From: Amphimedon queenslandica
Lineage: Eukaryota; Porifera; Demospongiae; Haplosclerida; Niphatidae
Assembly: GCF_000090795.2 (NCBI RefSeq)
Contig: NW_003546392.1
Coordinates: forward strand, 1 to 64,000
Direction: 5' to 3'
DNA length: 64,000 bases
This document shows, in pieces, positions 12,001 through 22,096 of this stretch. Each line of letters starts with the position of its first letter. The first letter of the stretch is position 1. Below the pieces are notes generated by a model. It had not been told where the DNA came from, did no database searches, and saw only the letters and a program-made list of their open reading frames with translations. The translations under genes were made by a program, and so were the position numbers.

Positions 12001-15000
12001 TAGGCAGGTGGGGGTAGGAATGAAGTGGACCCAAGGTTCATATCGTTATTTAGTACATTCAACGTCACATTCCCATCCCACGAGTCTTTATTCCACATAT
12101 ACTCAGCTATACTGGCTGGATACCTCATCCCTTTCAACACTAAAGTACAATCACTTGCTAAGACACTGACCACAGCAACACTCGAGTTATACCAGCGCAT
12201 AGTGAGGGACCTCCCGCCCACTCCTTCTAAATTCCATTATATATTTAACCTGAGGGACCTGTCCAGGATCTATCATGGACTATCACTGATTAAACCCGAC
12301 AGGTTTGACGATCCTCCATCTTTAGTTAGAGTTTGGAGGAATGAATGCCACAGAGTCTTCTATGATAGACTCACCAACAATAAAGACAGGAATATTGTTA
12401 AAGTAATAACTATTAAGAATATACCATTATTCAGTTGTCATTTGACTGTAGTTTCTGAACAATAATTCATTGATAGTTTATTTATTCATTGACTATAGGG
12501 ACATGTGATAGAACTAATGCAGGAACATTTACCAGATGAGGTGGAGGCAGCCCTCATTGATCCACTCCTGTATGGAGACTACAGGACAGCATTACAACCA
12601 GACCAGCCCAGACTCTACGAAGACATACAAGACTATGATGCTGCTAAAGGACTCTTTGATGAGGTGCATATACTGTTGTTGTTTGTTGTTGTTTATTGTT
12701 GTTTGTTGCTGTTTATAAGATATTAGAGGAGTACAATGAGAAGTACAATCCAATGAATTTGGTATTGTTTGATGATGCACTGGAACATTTAACAAGAGTT
12801 CATCGGGTTATAAGAATGGACCAAGGCCACGCCCTCTTGGTGGGTGTGGGAGGGAGTGGCAGACAGAGTGTCGCTAGGTTAGCTGCCTTTGCTGCTGGCT
12901 GTGACATATTTGAAATAACCTTGAGCCGTGGGTACGGGGAGGAAGAGTTTAGAGAGGACCTTAAATCACTCTACCATAAACTGGGCATTGACAATAAGAA
13001 GGTACTCTAGGTATACACATGAACATCAAATGACTGTCTGTCTCACTTCCAGACTGTGTTCCTGTTCACTGATGGACATGTTGCTCAGGAGAGCTTCCTT
13101 GAATTAATTAACAACATGCTCACGTCAGGAATGGTACCAGCACTCTTCCCTGATGATGAAAAGGAAGCCATTATAGGACAGGTACATGGTACATTCATTA
13201 CTGTACACGTCATGTACATGTACATGCTGTAGGTTCGTGATGAGGTACTCAAGGCAGGCCTGCCTCCCACTAGGGAGAGCTGTTGGTCTTATTTCATAAG
13301 AAAATGTTCCAACAATCTTCACATTGTCTTATGCATGTCACCAGTTGGGGAAACCCTGAGGACAAGGTGTCGTAACTTTCCAGGATTAGTGAACAATACA
13401 TCAATAGACTGGTTCACTGCCTGGCCCAGGCAAGCACTTCATGCTGTGGCCAGCCAATTCTTAGCTGAAGTGAGCATAGCTTTATTTACATTTATTTATT
13501 TGTTTATTTATTTGTTTATTTATGTACATGTACTTGCAGAATGATAAGATTCCAGAGGATTTAAGGCAGCAGGTTGTTGAGCATGTTGTTCATGTTCACC
13601 TATCAGTTGGACAGTACAGCAAAGAGTTCCTTGCTAAACTGAGACGTATCAATCACGTCACTCCAAAGAACTATTTGGACTTCATTAACACTTACACTAA
13701 ACTGCTACAGGAGAAGGACAAGTTTGTTCAAGACCAGGTAATGCTTAACCCGCCCTGAGGTGATAGAATACTAAGAGAAAGCATTCTCAAATTATATAGT
13801 TTTATTTTACTCACTTTGTTCATGTACATGTAGTGCCAGCGATTGTCAAGTGGTCTTACTAAACTGATTGAAGCTGCAGATCAGATCAAAGTAATGAATG
13901 AGAAACTGGAGGTACAGCAAGTTGCTGTTAAACAAAAGTCAGAAGCTTGTGACACACTTCTTGAAGATATAACTACAAAAACTGAACTAGTAAATGATTA
14001 TTATTATTATTATTATTATTAATATTTTATTGATTTATTTAGGCCAAAGAGAAGAAGGAGTTAGCTCAGACTAAAAGTAAAGAGATTGAGGAGCAGAATA
14101 AAGTGATTGCTACTGAGAAATCTGAAGCAGAAGCAGCTTTAGCTGAAGCACTACCAGCTCTTAAGGAGGCAAGACTGGCCCTTAGTGATCTTGATAAGTC
14201 TGATGTCACTGAAATAAGGTCCTAATAACCAGCCCATTACTATACTAATGATATACTGTACATATTAATGATGGTATACAAGTACTGAACTACTAATATA
14301 CTAATGATGGTACATGAACATGTATTCTTTGTAGATCATTTGCAACACCGCCCCCACAAGTACAGGCAGTGTGTGAGTGTGTTGCTATATTCAAAGGTAT
14401 CAAGGACCCTGATTGGAAAGCAGCCAAAGGACTCATGGCTGACACCAACTTCTTGTCTTCTTTACAAAACATGGACGTGGACGGAATATCTGCTGGTCAA
14501 GTAAGAGCATTATTTACATGTATTTATTTATTGCCATGAAGGTTGCTAAAGTGAAAGGTCGAATGGATAAGTTGGATTCAGACTATCAGCGTATGAAGGA
14601 GATCAGTCACGCTGGAGGTGGTCTGTTCAAGTTCACTAAAGCTGTGCTGGGGTACTGCTTTGTGGCTAGGGAAATCAAACCAAAGAGAGAGAAGGTAGCA
14701 CTGCTGGAAAAGAACTTTCAACTGAGCAAAAGAGAACTGGCTAATATACAGAAGGAACTGTCAAACATTGAGAGCCAATTGGAGGCACTCAATAAACAGT
14801 TTGAAGAAGCAATGGCTGAGAAGAGAGCACTGGAGGAAGAGGCAGAGATAATGCAAAGAAGATTGACTGCAGCTAGTAAACTGATATCAGGACTGAGCTC
14901 AGAGAAGGTGAGGTGGCTCGAGGACCTGGAGGAACTTAAAAGAAAGAGACACCAGCTACTTGGAGACTGTCTCCTCTCATCAGCTTTCCTGAGTTATGTA

Positions 15001-18000
15001 GGAGCCTTCTCGTCTGATTTCAGACACCACATGTTGAAAGAGAACTGGGAGCAAGACGTTATTTCAAGAAACATACCTTTAAGTAAACCTTACAGGCTAG
15101 AGGAACTACTCACCAATGACGTGGAGATTAGCAAGTATGATCAATAATTGTGTTAATATTAATTATTATTAATGTGTCATGTTCGTATTATTGATAGGTG
15201 GACTTCAGAGTCACTACCTCCTGATGAGTTGTCCATACAAAATGGTATCCTGACGACCCAGGCTAACAGATACCCACTCTGCATTGATCCTCAGCAACAA
15301 GCACTCACTTGGATTAGGAAGAAAGAAGAGAAAAATAACTTAAAAGTAATTAGATTTGTTCAAAGTTTTACTGGATAATCATGTTAATATTTGTCAGGTG
15401 GCTACCTTCAATGATTCAGATTTCCTCAAACAGCTTGAGTTAGCTATAAAGTTTGGGTATCCATTCCTTTTTAAAGATGTTGATGAATACATAGACCCAG
15501 TAATTGACTCTGTACTGGACAGGAATGTAAAAGGTACATAATAATAATGATGATGATCATGATGATGATCATGATGATGTACAATTTGTACATGTAGGTT
15601 CAGGTGCAAGACAGACCATTGCTCTTGGTGATAAGGAGGTTGACTTTGACCCAAGCTTCAAACTGTACTTAAATACAAAGCTATCAAACCCGAAATACAC
15701 TCCAGCAGTGTTTGGTAGGACAATGATCATAAACTATACAGTAACTCTTAAAGGTAAGTCTGGACTGTATGACACATAATGACACTTAATGACACTTAAT
15801 GACACATAATGACACTTAATGACACTTAATGACACTTAATGACAGGTCTTGAGGATCAGTTGTTGAGTGTGATAGTTGGACATGAGAAGAAAGAGCTAGA
15901 GGAGGACAGGGAGAGACTGATACAGGAGACATCAATCAACAAGAAACTATTAAAGGATTTGGAGGACACACTGTTGAGGGAGCTAGCTACATCAAGTGGT
16001 AACATGTTGGACAATGCAGAACTGGTACAGACCCTGGAGGAGACAAAGACCAAAGCTTCTGAGGTACAGTATGGCATTACTGGTGCCATTAAACAGGAAT
16101 GGACTACTTACTGTAGTACAGGGACTTTGCCCCGATTTTGGAGCAACTTTAAAAATTCGTAAAAAATCCAATTTTAATTGGAATCAGCTCAAACTTTCTA
16201 CACAGCATAAGAGCACCTATATGTATCAGGGAATGTTATAAAAATTGAGAATTCTCTACTTTTCATTTTTGGCAAAATTTGGCCCGAGACCCTGTACTAT
16301 AGTACAGGGACTTTGCCCCGATTTTGGAGCAACTTTAAAAATTCGTAAAAAAATCCAATTTTAATCGGAATCAGCTCAAACTTTCTACACAGCATAAGAA
16401 CACATATATGTATCAGGGAATGTTATAAAAATTGAGAATTCTCTACTTTTCATTTTTGGCAAAATTTGGCCCGAGACTATATACTTAGTGTATATGGGCT
16501 TTGTGGCATGACACTAGTAGCAATGTAGAGGTAGACTTGTGTTGATATGAATAGCTCCTATACCTGTCCTAATTATTTCAGGTATTTGAGAAGTTGAAAT
16601 CTGCCGAACGTACAAAGAAAGAGATTGAAATATCAAGAGATGGTTATAGACCAGCAGCTCAAAGAGGAGCCATACTGTTCTTTGTACTGTCAGACATGGC
16701 AGCCATCAACACAATGTACCAATACTCACTCAACTCCTACCTTGGAGTGTTCAACTATTCACTGTCTCACTCACTCCCTGACTCACACCTTCCAAAGAGA
16801 CTAAAGAACATCATTGACACACTGACACTCAACGTGTACAACTACGCTTGCACTGGTAAGATATTGCATGTACATGTTATCCCATTCTCTCTCTATTTGG
16901 TGAACGCATGTGTAGGATTGTTTGAAGTGCACAAGTTATTGTTCTCATTCCAAATGACAATAAGGATACAAGAGGAAGAGGAAGGACTCAACAGGGACCA
17001 GCTGGACTTCTTTATAAAAGGAAACATATCACTTGAGAAGGTTTAATTAATGATCTATCAATTAATTAATGATTATGAATAATTAATTAGAGTACAAGAC
17101 GTAAGCCCTATGATTGGTTACCTGACCAAGGCTGGGAAGATGTCATTAAACTGACCACTTTAGATAAAGACGTCTTTGGTACCCTGGCTGATGACCTGGA
17201 GAAGAATGAAAAAACATGGAAACAGGTACGTTAATGTATTATTTATTTATTTATTTGTTTATTTATTTGTTTATTTGTTTGTTTGTCTCTTATAGTGGTT
17301 TGATTTAGATACTCCTGAGTCAGCAGTATTTCCCGGTAGATACTCTCAGGGATTGACTAACTTTCAGGAGTTGCTCCTCCTTCGCTGCTTTAGAGTTGAT
17401 CGTGTTTATAGAGCAATCACTAACTTTGTTACTTTTAAAATGGGAGAGCAATATGTGACACCTCCTGTGGTTAATTTAGAGAATGTCCTGGAGCAGTCAA
17501 CCCCACAGTCCCCCATTGTGTTCATACTGAGTCCTGGGGCTGATCCAGCTGGGGACTTGGGGAAACTAGCGGAACTTAAAGGATTTGGTGGGAACCGATT
17601 CAAGTTTTTAGCAATGGGACAAGGACAGGAGAAAGTATGAAAGAGACCCAACTATTATTAATGTATTTATGAATTTTTAGGTGGCATTGCAATTGTTAGA
17701 GACAGCCTCCCAACGTGGTCACTGGTTGATGCTACAGAACTGTCACCTCTTAGTTCGATGGCTGATAGACCTTGAGAAAGCACTAGAGGCCATCACTAAA
17801 CCACACCCAGACTTTAGACTCTGGCTTACCACTGCCCCCACTCCTGACTTCCCTATTGGTATACTCCAGAAATCATTGAAAGTATTAATTATTATTAATT
17901 GAGCAATTGTTATCCATTGTGATACAGGTAGTGACAGAACCTCCAAACGGTCTAAAGCTAAACTTACGTAATACTTTCTTTAAGATACCATCTCAAGTAC

Positions 18001-21000
18001 TAAAGGATTGTCCCCACTCGGCCTTCAGACCTCTAGTTTATACCCTGGCCTTCTTTCACGCTGTAGTACAGGAGAGGAGAAAATATGGAACTGTAAGACT
18101 TACCATGACAACCGTATCTTAGTTCTGGCTCTGTTAATAGATTGGATGGAATGTCTCATACGATTTCAATGAATCTGATTTTCAAGTGTGTATGGATGTA
18201 CTGAGGACTTACCTTAATAAATCCTATGAGGTTGGAGACACTAAGATACCTTGGGGCTCACTTAAGTATCTGATTGGAGAGGTAAGTTAGAGTTGGAATC
18301 ACCTCAAACTTTTTCTACACACCATAAGAACATCTATTATGTATCAGAGAATGTAACAAAATTCAAGAAATCTCTTCCTTTCATTTTGGTTAAATTATTT
18401 TGCCAAAAATGAAAACTAGAGAATTCTAAATTTTTATTACATTTTATGATGCATGTGAATGTAATTTGAGCTGACTTTAATCAAAATTGAATTTTTTACA
18501 AATTTTAAAAGTTTCTCCAAATTCCAACTAAAGTCCCAGTACAGGGATTTTGGCCAAGTTTCACCAAAACTGAGAAGGAGAGAATTCACCATTTTTATTA
18601 TCTTATTATCATCATCATCATCATCATTAGGTGATGTATGGTGGGAGAGCTATTGATGATTTTGATAGACGTGTCCTTAAGACTTACATGGATGAGTACA
18701 TGGGTGACTTCATTTTTGATACTTTTCAACCTTTTCACTTCTACCATGATAGCACAGTAGATTATGTAATACCTCCTGATGGAAACAGGTACTGTATAAC
18801 AACCAGTCTACTGTACTGGTACTGTATTACTGACAACCAGTCTACTCTACTGGTACTGTAGTACTGACAACCAGTCTACTCTACTGGTACTGTAGTACTG
18901 ACAACCAGTCTACTCTACTGGTACTGTAGTACTGACAACCAGTCTACTCTACTGGTACTGTAGTACTGACAACCAGTCTACTCTACTGGTACTGTAGTAC
19001 TGACAACCAGTCTACTCTACTGGTACTGTAGTACTGACAACCAGTCTACTCTACTGGTACTGTAGTACTGACAACCAGTCTACTCTACTGGTACTGTAGT
19101 ACTGACAACCAGTCTACTCTACTGGTACTGTAGTACTGACAACCAGTCTACTCTACTGGTACTGTAGTACTGACAACCAGTCTACTCTACTGGTACTGTA
19201 GTACTGACAACCAGTCTACTCTACTGGTACTGTAGTACTGACAACCAGTCTACTCTACTGGTACTGTAGTACTGACAACCAGTCTACTCTACTGGTACTG
19301 TAGTACTGACAACCAGTCTACTCTACTGGTACTGTAGTACTGACAACCAGTCTACTCTACTGGTACTGTAGTACTGACAACCAGTCTACTCTACTGGTAC
19401 TGTATCAACCAGTCTACTCTACTGGTACTGTAGTACTGACAACCAGTCTACTCTACTGGTACTGTAGTACTGACAACCAGTCTACTCTACTGGTACTGTA
19501 GTACTGACAACCAGTCTACTCTACTGGTACTGTAGTACTGACAACCAGTCTACTCTACTGGTACTGTAGTACTGACAACCAGTCTACTCTACTGGTACTG
19601 TAGTACTGACAACCAGTCTACTCTACTGGTACTGTAGTACTGACAACCAGTCTACTCTACTGGTACTGTAGTACTGACAACCAGTCTACTCTACTGGTAC
19701 TGTAGTACTGACAACCAGTCTACTCTACTGGTACTGTAGTACTGACAACCAGTCTACTCTACTGGTACTGTAGTACTGACAACCAGTCTACTCTACTGGT
19801 ACTGTAGTACTGACAACCAGTCTACTCTACTGGTACTGTAGTACTGACAACCAGTCTACTCTACTGTACTGGTACTGTATCGACTAGTGTACTGGTACTG
19901 GTACTCTACTGACTATACTCTCTCTAGGGATCAGTATCTGGAGACTATAGAGTCACTGCCTTTGGCCAATACTCCTGAAGTCTTTGGGCTCCATGCAAAT
20001 GCTGAGATCAACTATTTTACAAGAACCACTAAAGACTTGTGGTCCCAACTAGTTGAACTACAGCCTCAAACTGCAGACAGTGGAACTGGAATAAGTAGAG
20101 ATGAATTCATTAATGGAATAGCAACTGATATACAAGTATGGAATTATTAGTATGGAATTATATTGTTTATTGTTGTTGTTTATAAAGGCTAAGTTACCAG
20201 AGATATTTAAATTGGATGTGATTAGGAAGAAGTATGGGGAAATGATATCTCCCACTACAGTAGTGCTGCTACAAGAATTAGAGAGATTTAACAAACTTAT
20301 TAAGAAGATGAGCTCTTCCCTAAGCAACTTACAAAAAGTAAAGGAATTAATGAATTATTTCTCTTTATTTCTCTGTTTAAGGCTTTGGCTGGTGAAGTAG
20401 GCATGAGTAATGAATTGGATGAGTTATCAAGATCACTGTATAATGGACAGCTCCCATCAATATGGAGGGCATTGGCTCCTGCTACACTGAAATCACTTGG
20501 TAACTGGATGGCACATTTCCTTAGGAGGAACAAGCAGTATCAGACCTGGGTTAGATCATTGTATAGCAATATAGAGCTGTGTTATAGACCGTCATACGTT
20601 AGGTGAATGATGGTGAACCATACGTGATATGGTTATCAGGACTACATATTCCTGAATCATACCTCACTGCTTTAGTACAAGCAACTTGTCGTAAGAATGT
20701 CTGGCCATTAGACAAATCAACACTTTACACTGCAGTGACTGAAGTACTGTAACACTACTAATCATAATAATATGTACATGTATCTTTCTTCCTGTCAGTA
20801 CACTGACCTAGAGCAGGTGGATGAGAGGGCTCCTTCTGGCTGCTACGTGACTGGACTCTACCTTGAAGGAGCCTGCTGGAGCGTATCAAAGAAATGTTTG
20901 ATAAAATCACCTCCAAAAGTCCTCATTGAAGAACTGCCTATTCTAAGAGTAATACCAATTGAAGCTCATCGACTTAAACTAGTGGTGAGTGATTGGGGTA

Positions 21001-21187
21001 TAGATGACAATGATGTAATGTCCCTTGTTACTAATTATAGAACACGTACCGTACTCCTGTTTATACCACATCACAGAGGAGGAATGCAATGGGGGTGGGG
21101 CTTGTGTTTGAAGCTGACCTTACAACAGAAGAGCACATATCTCATTGGACGCTTCAGGGGGTGTGTCTACTACTGAACACTGACTAA
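716..21187 (+). CDS. DNAH10: Dynein axonemal heavy chain 10 (inner-arm dynein f)
   Basis: Multi-exon gene (about 50 exons) for the motor heavy chain of an axonemal inner-arm dynein, which slides doublet microtubules in cilia. The start is ATG 716 ([12 protein letters not shown]), 16 bp after an X-box. An N-terminal tail/DHC_N1 region (to about 4.7 kb) and linker lead to AAA1 with Walker A GPAGTGKT (8701-8724) and CFDEFN (8930). AAA2 has GPTGGGKS (9799-9822), AAA3 GETGTSKT (10991-11014) and AAA4 GVGGSGRQS (12843-12869). The coiled stalk with microtubule-binding tip is at about 13.5-15.1 kb, then AAA5-6 and a C-terminus ending LLLNTD*. Wording throughout matches DNAH10 rather than DNAH2 or DNAH5. 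Several introns are only 50-56 bp. Oddities: an in-frame TGA at 10000 and a Walker A Lys-to-Arg change in AAA4. Exon joins are read by eye. Confidence 0.93.
4397..4496. repeat. 100-nt fold-back element in a DNAH10 intron
   Basis: The left arm GTGTATTA(TCA)GTAATGTAATACCTGAG pairs with the right arm CTCAGGTATTACATTAC|TAATACAC. Inside, GATATCTGC pairs with GCAGATATC. That gives about 34 paired bases, a 3-nt bulge, one internal loop and a terminal loop of about 17 nt. It could be a fold-back transposon remnant or a small-RNA precursor hairpin. It lies in the sense strand of the DNAH10 transcript. Confidence 0.7.
5939..6027. repeat. 21-bp minisatellite, about 4 copies
   Basis: Tandem copies of a 21-bp unit (ACATCATTTATACTTTCATGT type) in a DNAH10 intron. 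A period divisible by three keeps a frame open, so an apparent SFILSCT repeat peptide here is not exon. Confidence 0.85.
6771..6856. repeat. Short tandem repeat, about 22-bp unit
   Basis: Degenerate copies of GAGAGTGTAGGAATGGAAT in a DNAH10 intron, just before the exon that begins with the KGTQERGY stretch. Confidence 0.75.
7865..7990. repeat. Dispersed repeat fragment in a DNAH10 intron
   Basis: This stretch has internally repeated phrases of the type CCTCCAxxTAAxGGACA and CTGTATAACAGAGACA, typical of small dispersed invertebrate repeats. I could not delimit its ends and saw no second clear copy in the window. Confidence 0.35.
10000..10002 (+). other. In-frame TGA at a conserved Trp of DNAH10 AAA2
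   Basis: The exon reads ...[24 protein letters not shown].... Family members have Trp in this D-W-T-D-G position, so one base change (TGG to TGA) explains it. The frame is open and conserved on both sides within the same exon. See findings. Confidence 0.9.
11520..11812. repeat. 21-bp minisatellite, about 14 copies, DNAH10 intron
   Basis: Near-perfect tandem copies of TGTACTAATGGTGTATTGACA. Because 21 is a multiple of three, both strands show long repeat-peptide frames (NGVLTCT on plus, YTISTCQ on minus). The array sits between the exon ending GFIAAMGK and the exon beginning [12 protein letters not shown], so it is spliced out. Confidence 0.92.
11826..11955. repeat. MITE-like element ends, back to back
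   Basis: Contains AAAGTTGCTCCAAAG..AGTCCCTGTAC followed by GTACAGGAATTTTGGCC: two ends of the MITE-like family meeting at a short palindromic centre, inside a DNAH10 intron. Confidence 0.6.
15768..15843. repeat. 10-bp tandem repeat
   Basis: Seven or so copies of ATGACACTTA/ATGACACATA fill a short DNAH10 intron and run up to the acceptor at about 15845. Confidence 0.8.
16113..16480. repeat. Two tandem MITE-like copies (186-bp period)
   Basis: Two copies lie head to tail in a DNAH10 intron. Each starts AGTACAGGGACTTTGCC (16115 and 16301). The first ends GAGACCCTGTACTATAG, the reverse complement of its own start, so the inverted termini are clear. The core carries CTCAAACTTTCTACACAGCATAAG. This dimer links the single-copy element to the 177-bp arrays. 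Confidence 0.85.
18290..18595. repeat. MITE-like copies, facing halves
   Basis: A DNAH10 intron is filled by one element half (CTCAAACTTTTTCTACACACCATAAG) and a second in the opposite orientation ending GTCCCAGTACAGGGATTTTGGCC. Both match the window-wide family. Confidence 0.7.
18789..19895. repeat. 34-bp minisatellite, about 32 copies, starting at a splice donor
   Basis: A nearly uniform 34-bp unit (GTACTGACAACCAGTC + TACTCTACTGGTACTGTA) fills the DNAH10 intron 18789-19927. The intron's own donor (AACAG|GTACTGTA) is the first repeat phrase, so donor-like GGTACTGTA recurs in nearly every unit. One copy near 19400 is shortened. CCAGT..ACTGG in each unit is a small inverted repeat. Confidence 0.95.
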
Positions 21188-21294
21188 TATTACTCTATCT
21201 TCTTATGTATCACTTACTCTCAGTTACTGTACTTATGGACATTATTTTATACTAGACAAGTGTTTATGGGGCAGAGAGCCCATCAGTTATCAGG

Positions 21295-21378
21295 ATCTCT
21301 GGGCCAAATTAATTTAGCCAAAATTGAAATTTACGAATTGTGAAAGTTGCTCCACAATTGGGTAAAAGTCCCTGTACA
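21295..21378. repeat. MITE-like fragment 3' of DNAH10
   Basis: GGGCCAAATTAATTTAGCC..AAAGTTGCTCCACAATTGGG..AGTCCCTGTACATG matches the end of the MITE-like family in the reverse orientation. Confidence 0.6.
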
Positions 21379-21387
21379 TGACCAGCT

Positions 21388-21670
21388 ACAGCCTATTGCA
21401 CTGGCCTTGCAAACCAACTCATAATCCAATCTATGAGCTTCATAGGAGACTGTCTAAACTGATGAGGTGTGTCTTGTATTGTGTGGTCACATTAAACAAA
21501 CAGCCCAACTACTTGACAACTGCTATGTACAGCAAATTGCACAGACCTTGCAAACCAATTCATAAACCACTCTATGAACTTCAAAGGAGACTGTCTATAA
21601 ATTGAGGTGTGTCTTGCATTGTGTGGTCACATTACCATCTACTTGGCAGTTTGCAAGGTCTATGCAAATA
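21388..21670. repeat. Second small inverted-repeat family, about 140 bp, two copies
   Basis: Two imperfect direct copies start ATTGCAC(T/A)G(G/A)CCTTGCAAACCA at about 21398 and 21537. The second closes with GTTTGCAAGGTCTATGCAAAT, the inverse of its start, giving terminal inverted repeats. No coding capacity. It lies between the tails of DNAH10 and HECTD4. Confidence 0.6.
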
Positions 21671-21721
21671 GCTGTATATAGCTGTACTGACACAGATCAG
21701 GAATAAAATCAGGTACTACAT

Positions 21722-22096
21722 NNNNNNNNNNNNNNNNNNNNNNNNNNNNNNNNNNNNNNNNNNNNNNNNNNNNNNNNNNNNNNNNNNNNNNNNNNNNNNN
21801 NNNNNNNNNNNNNNNNNNNNNNNNNNNNNNNNNNNNNNNNNNNNNNNNNNNNNNNNNNNNNNNNNNNNNNNNNNNNNNNNNNNNNNNNNNNNNNNNNNNN
21901 NNNNNNNNNNNNNNNNNNNNNNNNNNNNNNNNNNNNNNNNNNNNNNNNNNNNNNNNNNNNNNNNNNNNNNNNNNNNNNNNNNNNNNNNNNNNNNNNNNNN
22001 NNNNNNNNNNNNNNNNNNNNNNNNNNNNNNNNNNNNNNNNNNNNNNNNNNNNNNNNNNNNNNNNNNNNNNNNNNNNNNNNNNNNNNNNNNNNNNNN
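21722..22096. other. Assembly gap (375 N) over the HECTD4 3' end
   Basis: A run of N. The HECTD4 frame enters it at FIKFACNQ on the minus strand. The remaining HECT C-lobe, with the expected catalytic Cys, should lie here. Nothing resembling it appears on the left side of the gap. Confidence 0.95.

Noticed and set aside
18789-19895. CRISPR-like array with 34-bp repeats
   Set aside because: The units are contiguous with no unique spacers, sit inside a eukaryotic intron, and have no cas genes nearby.
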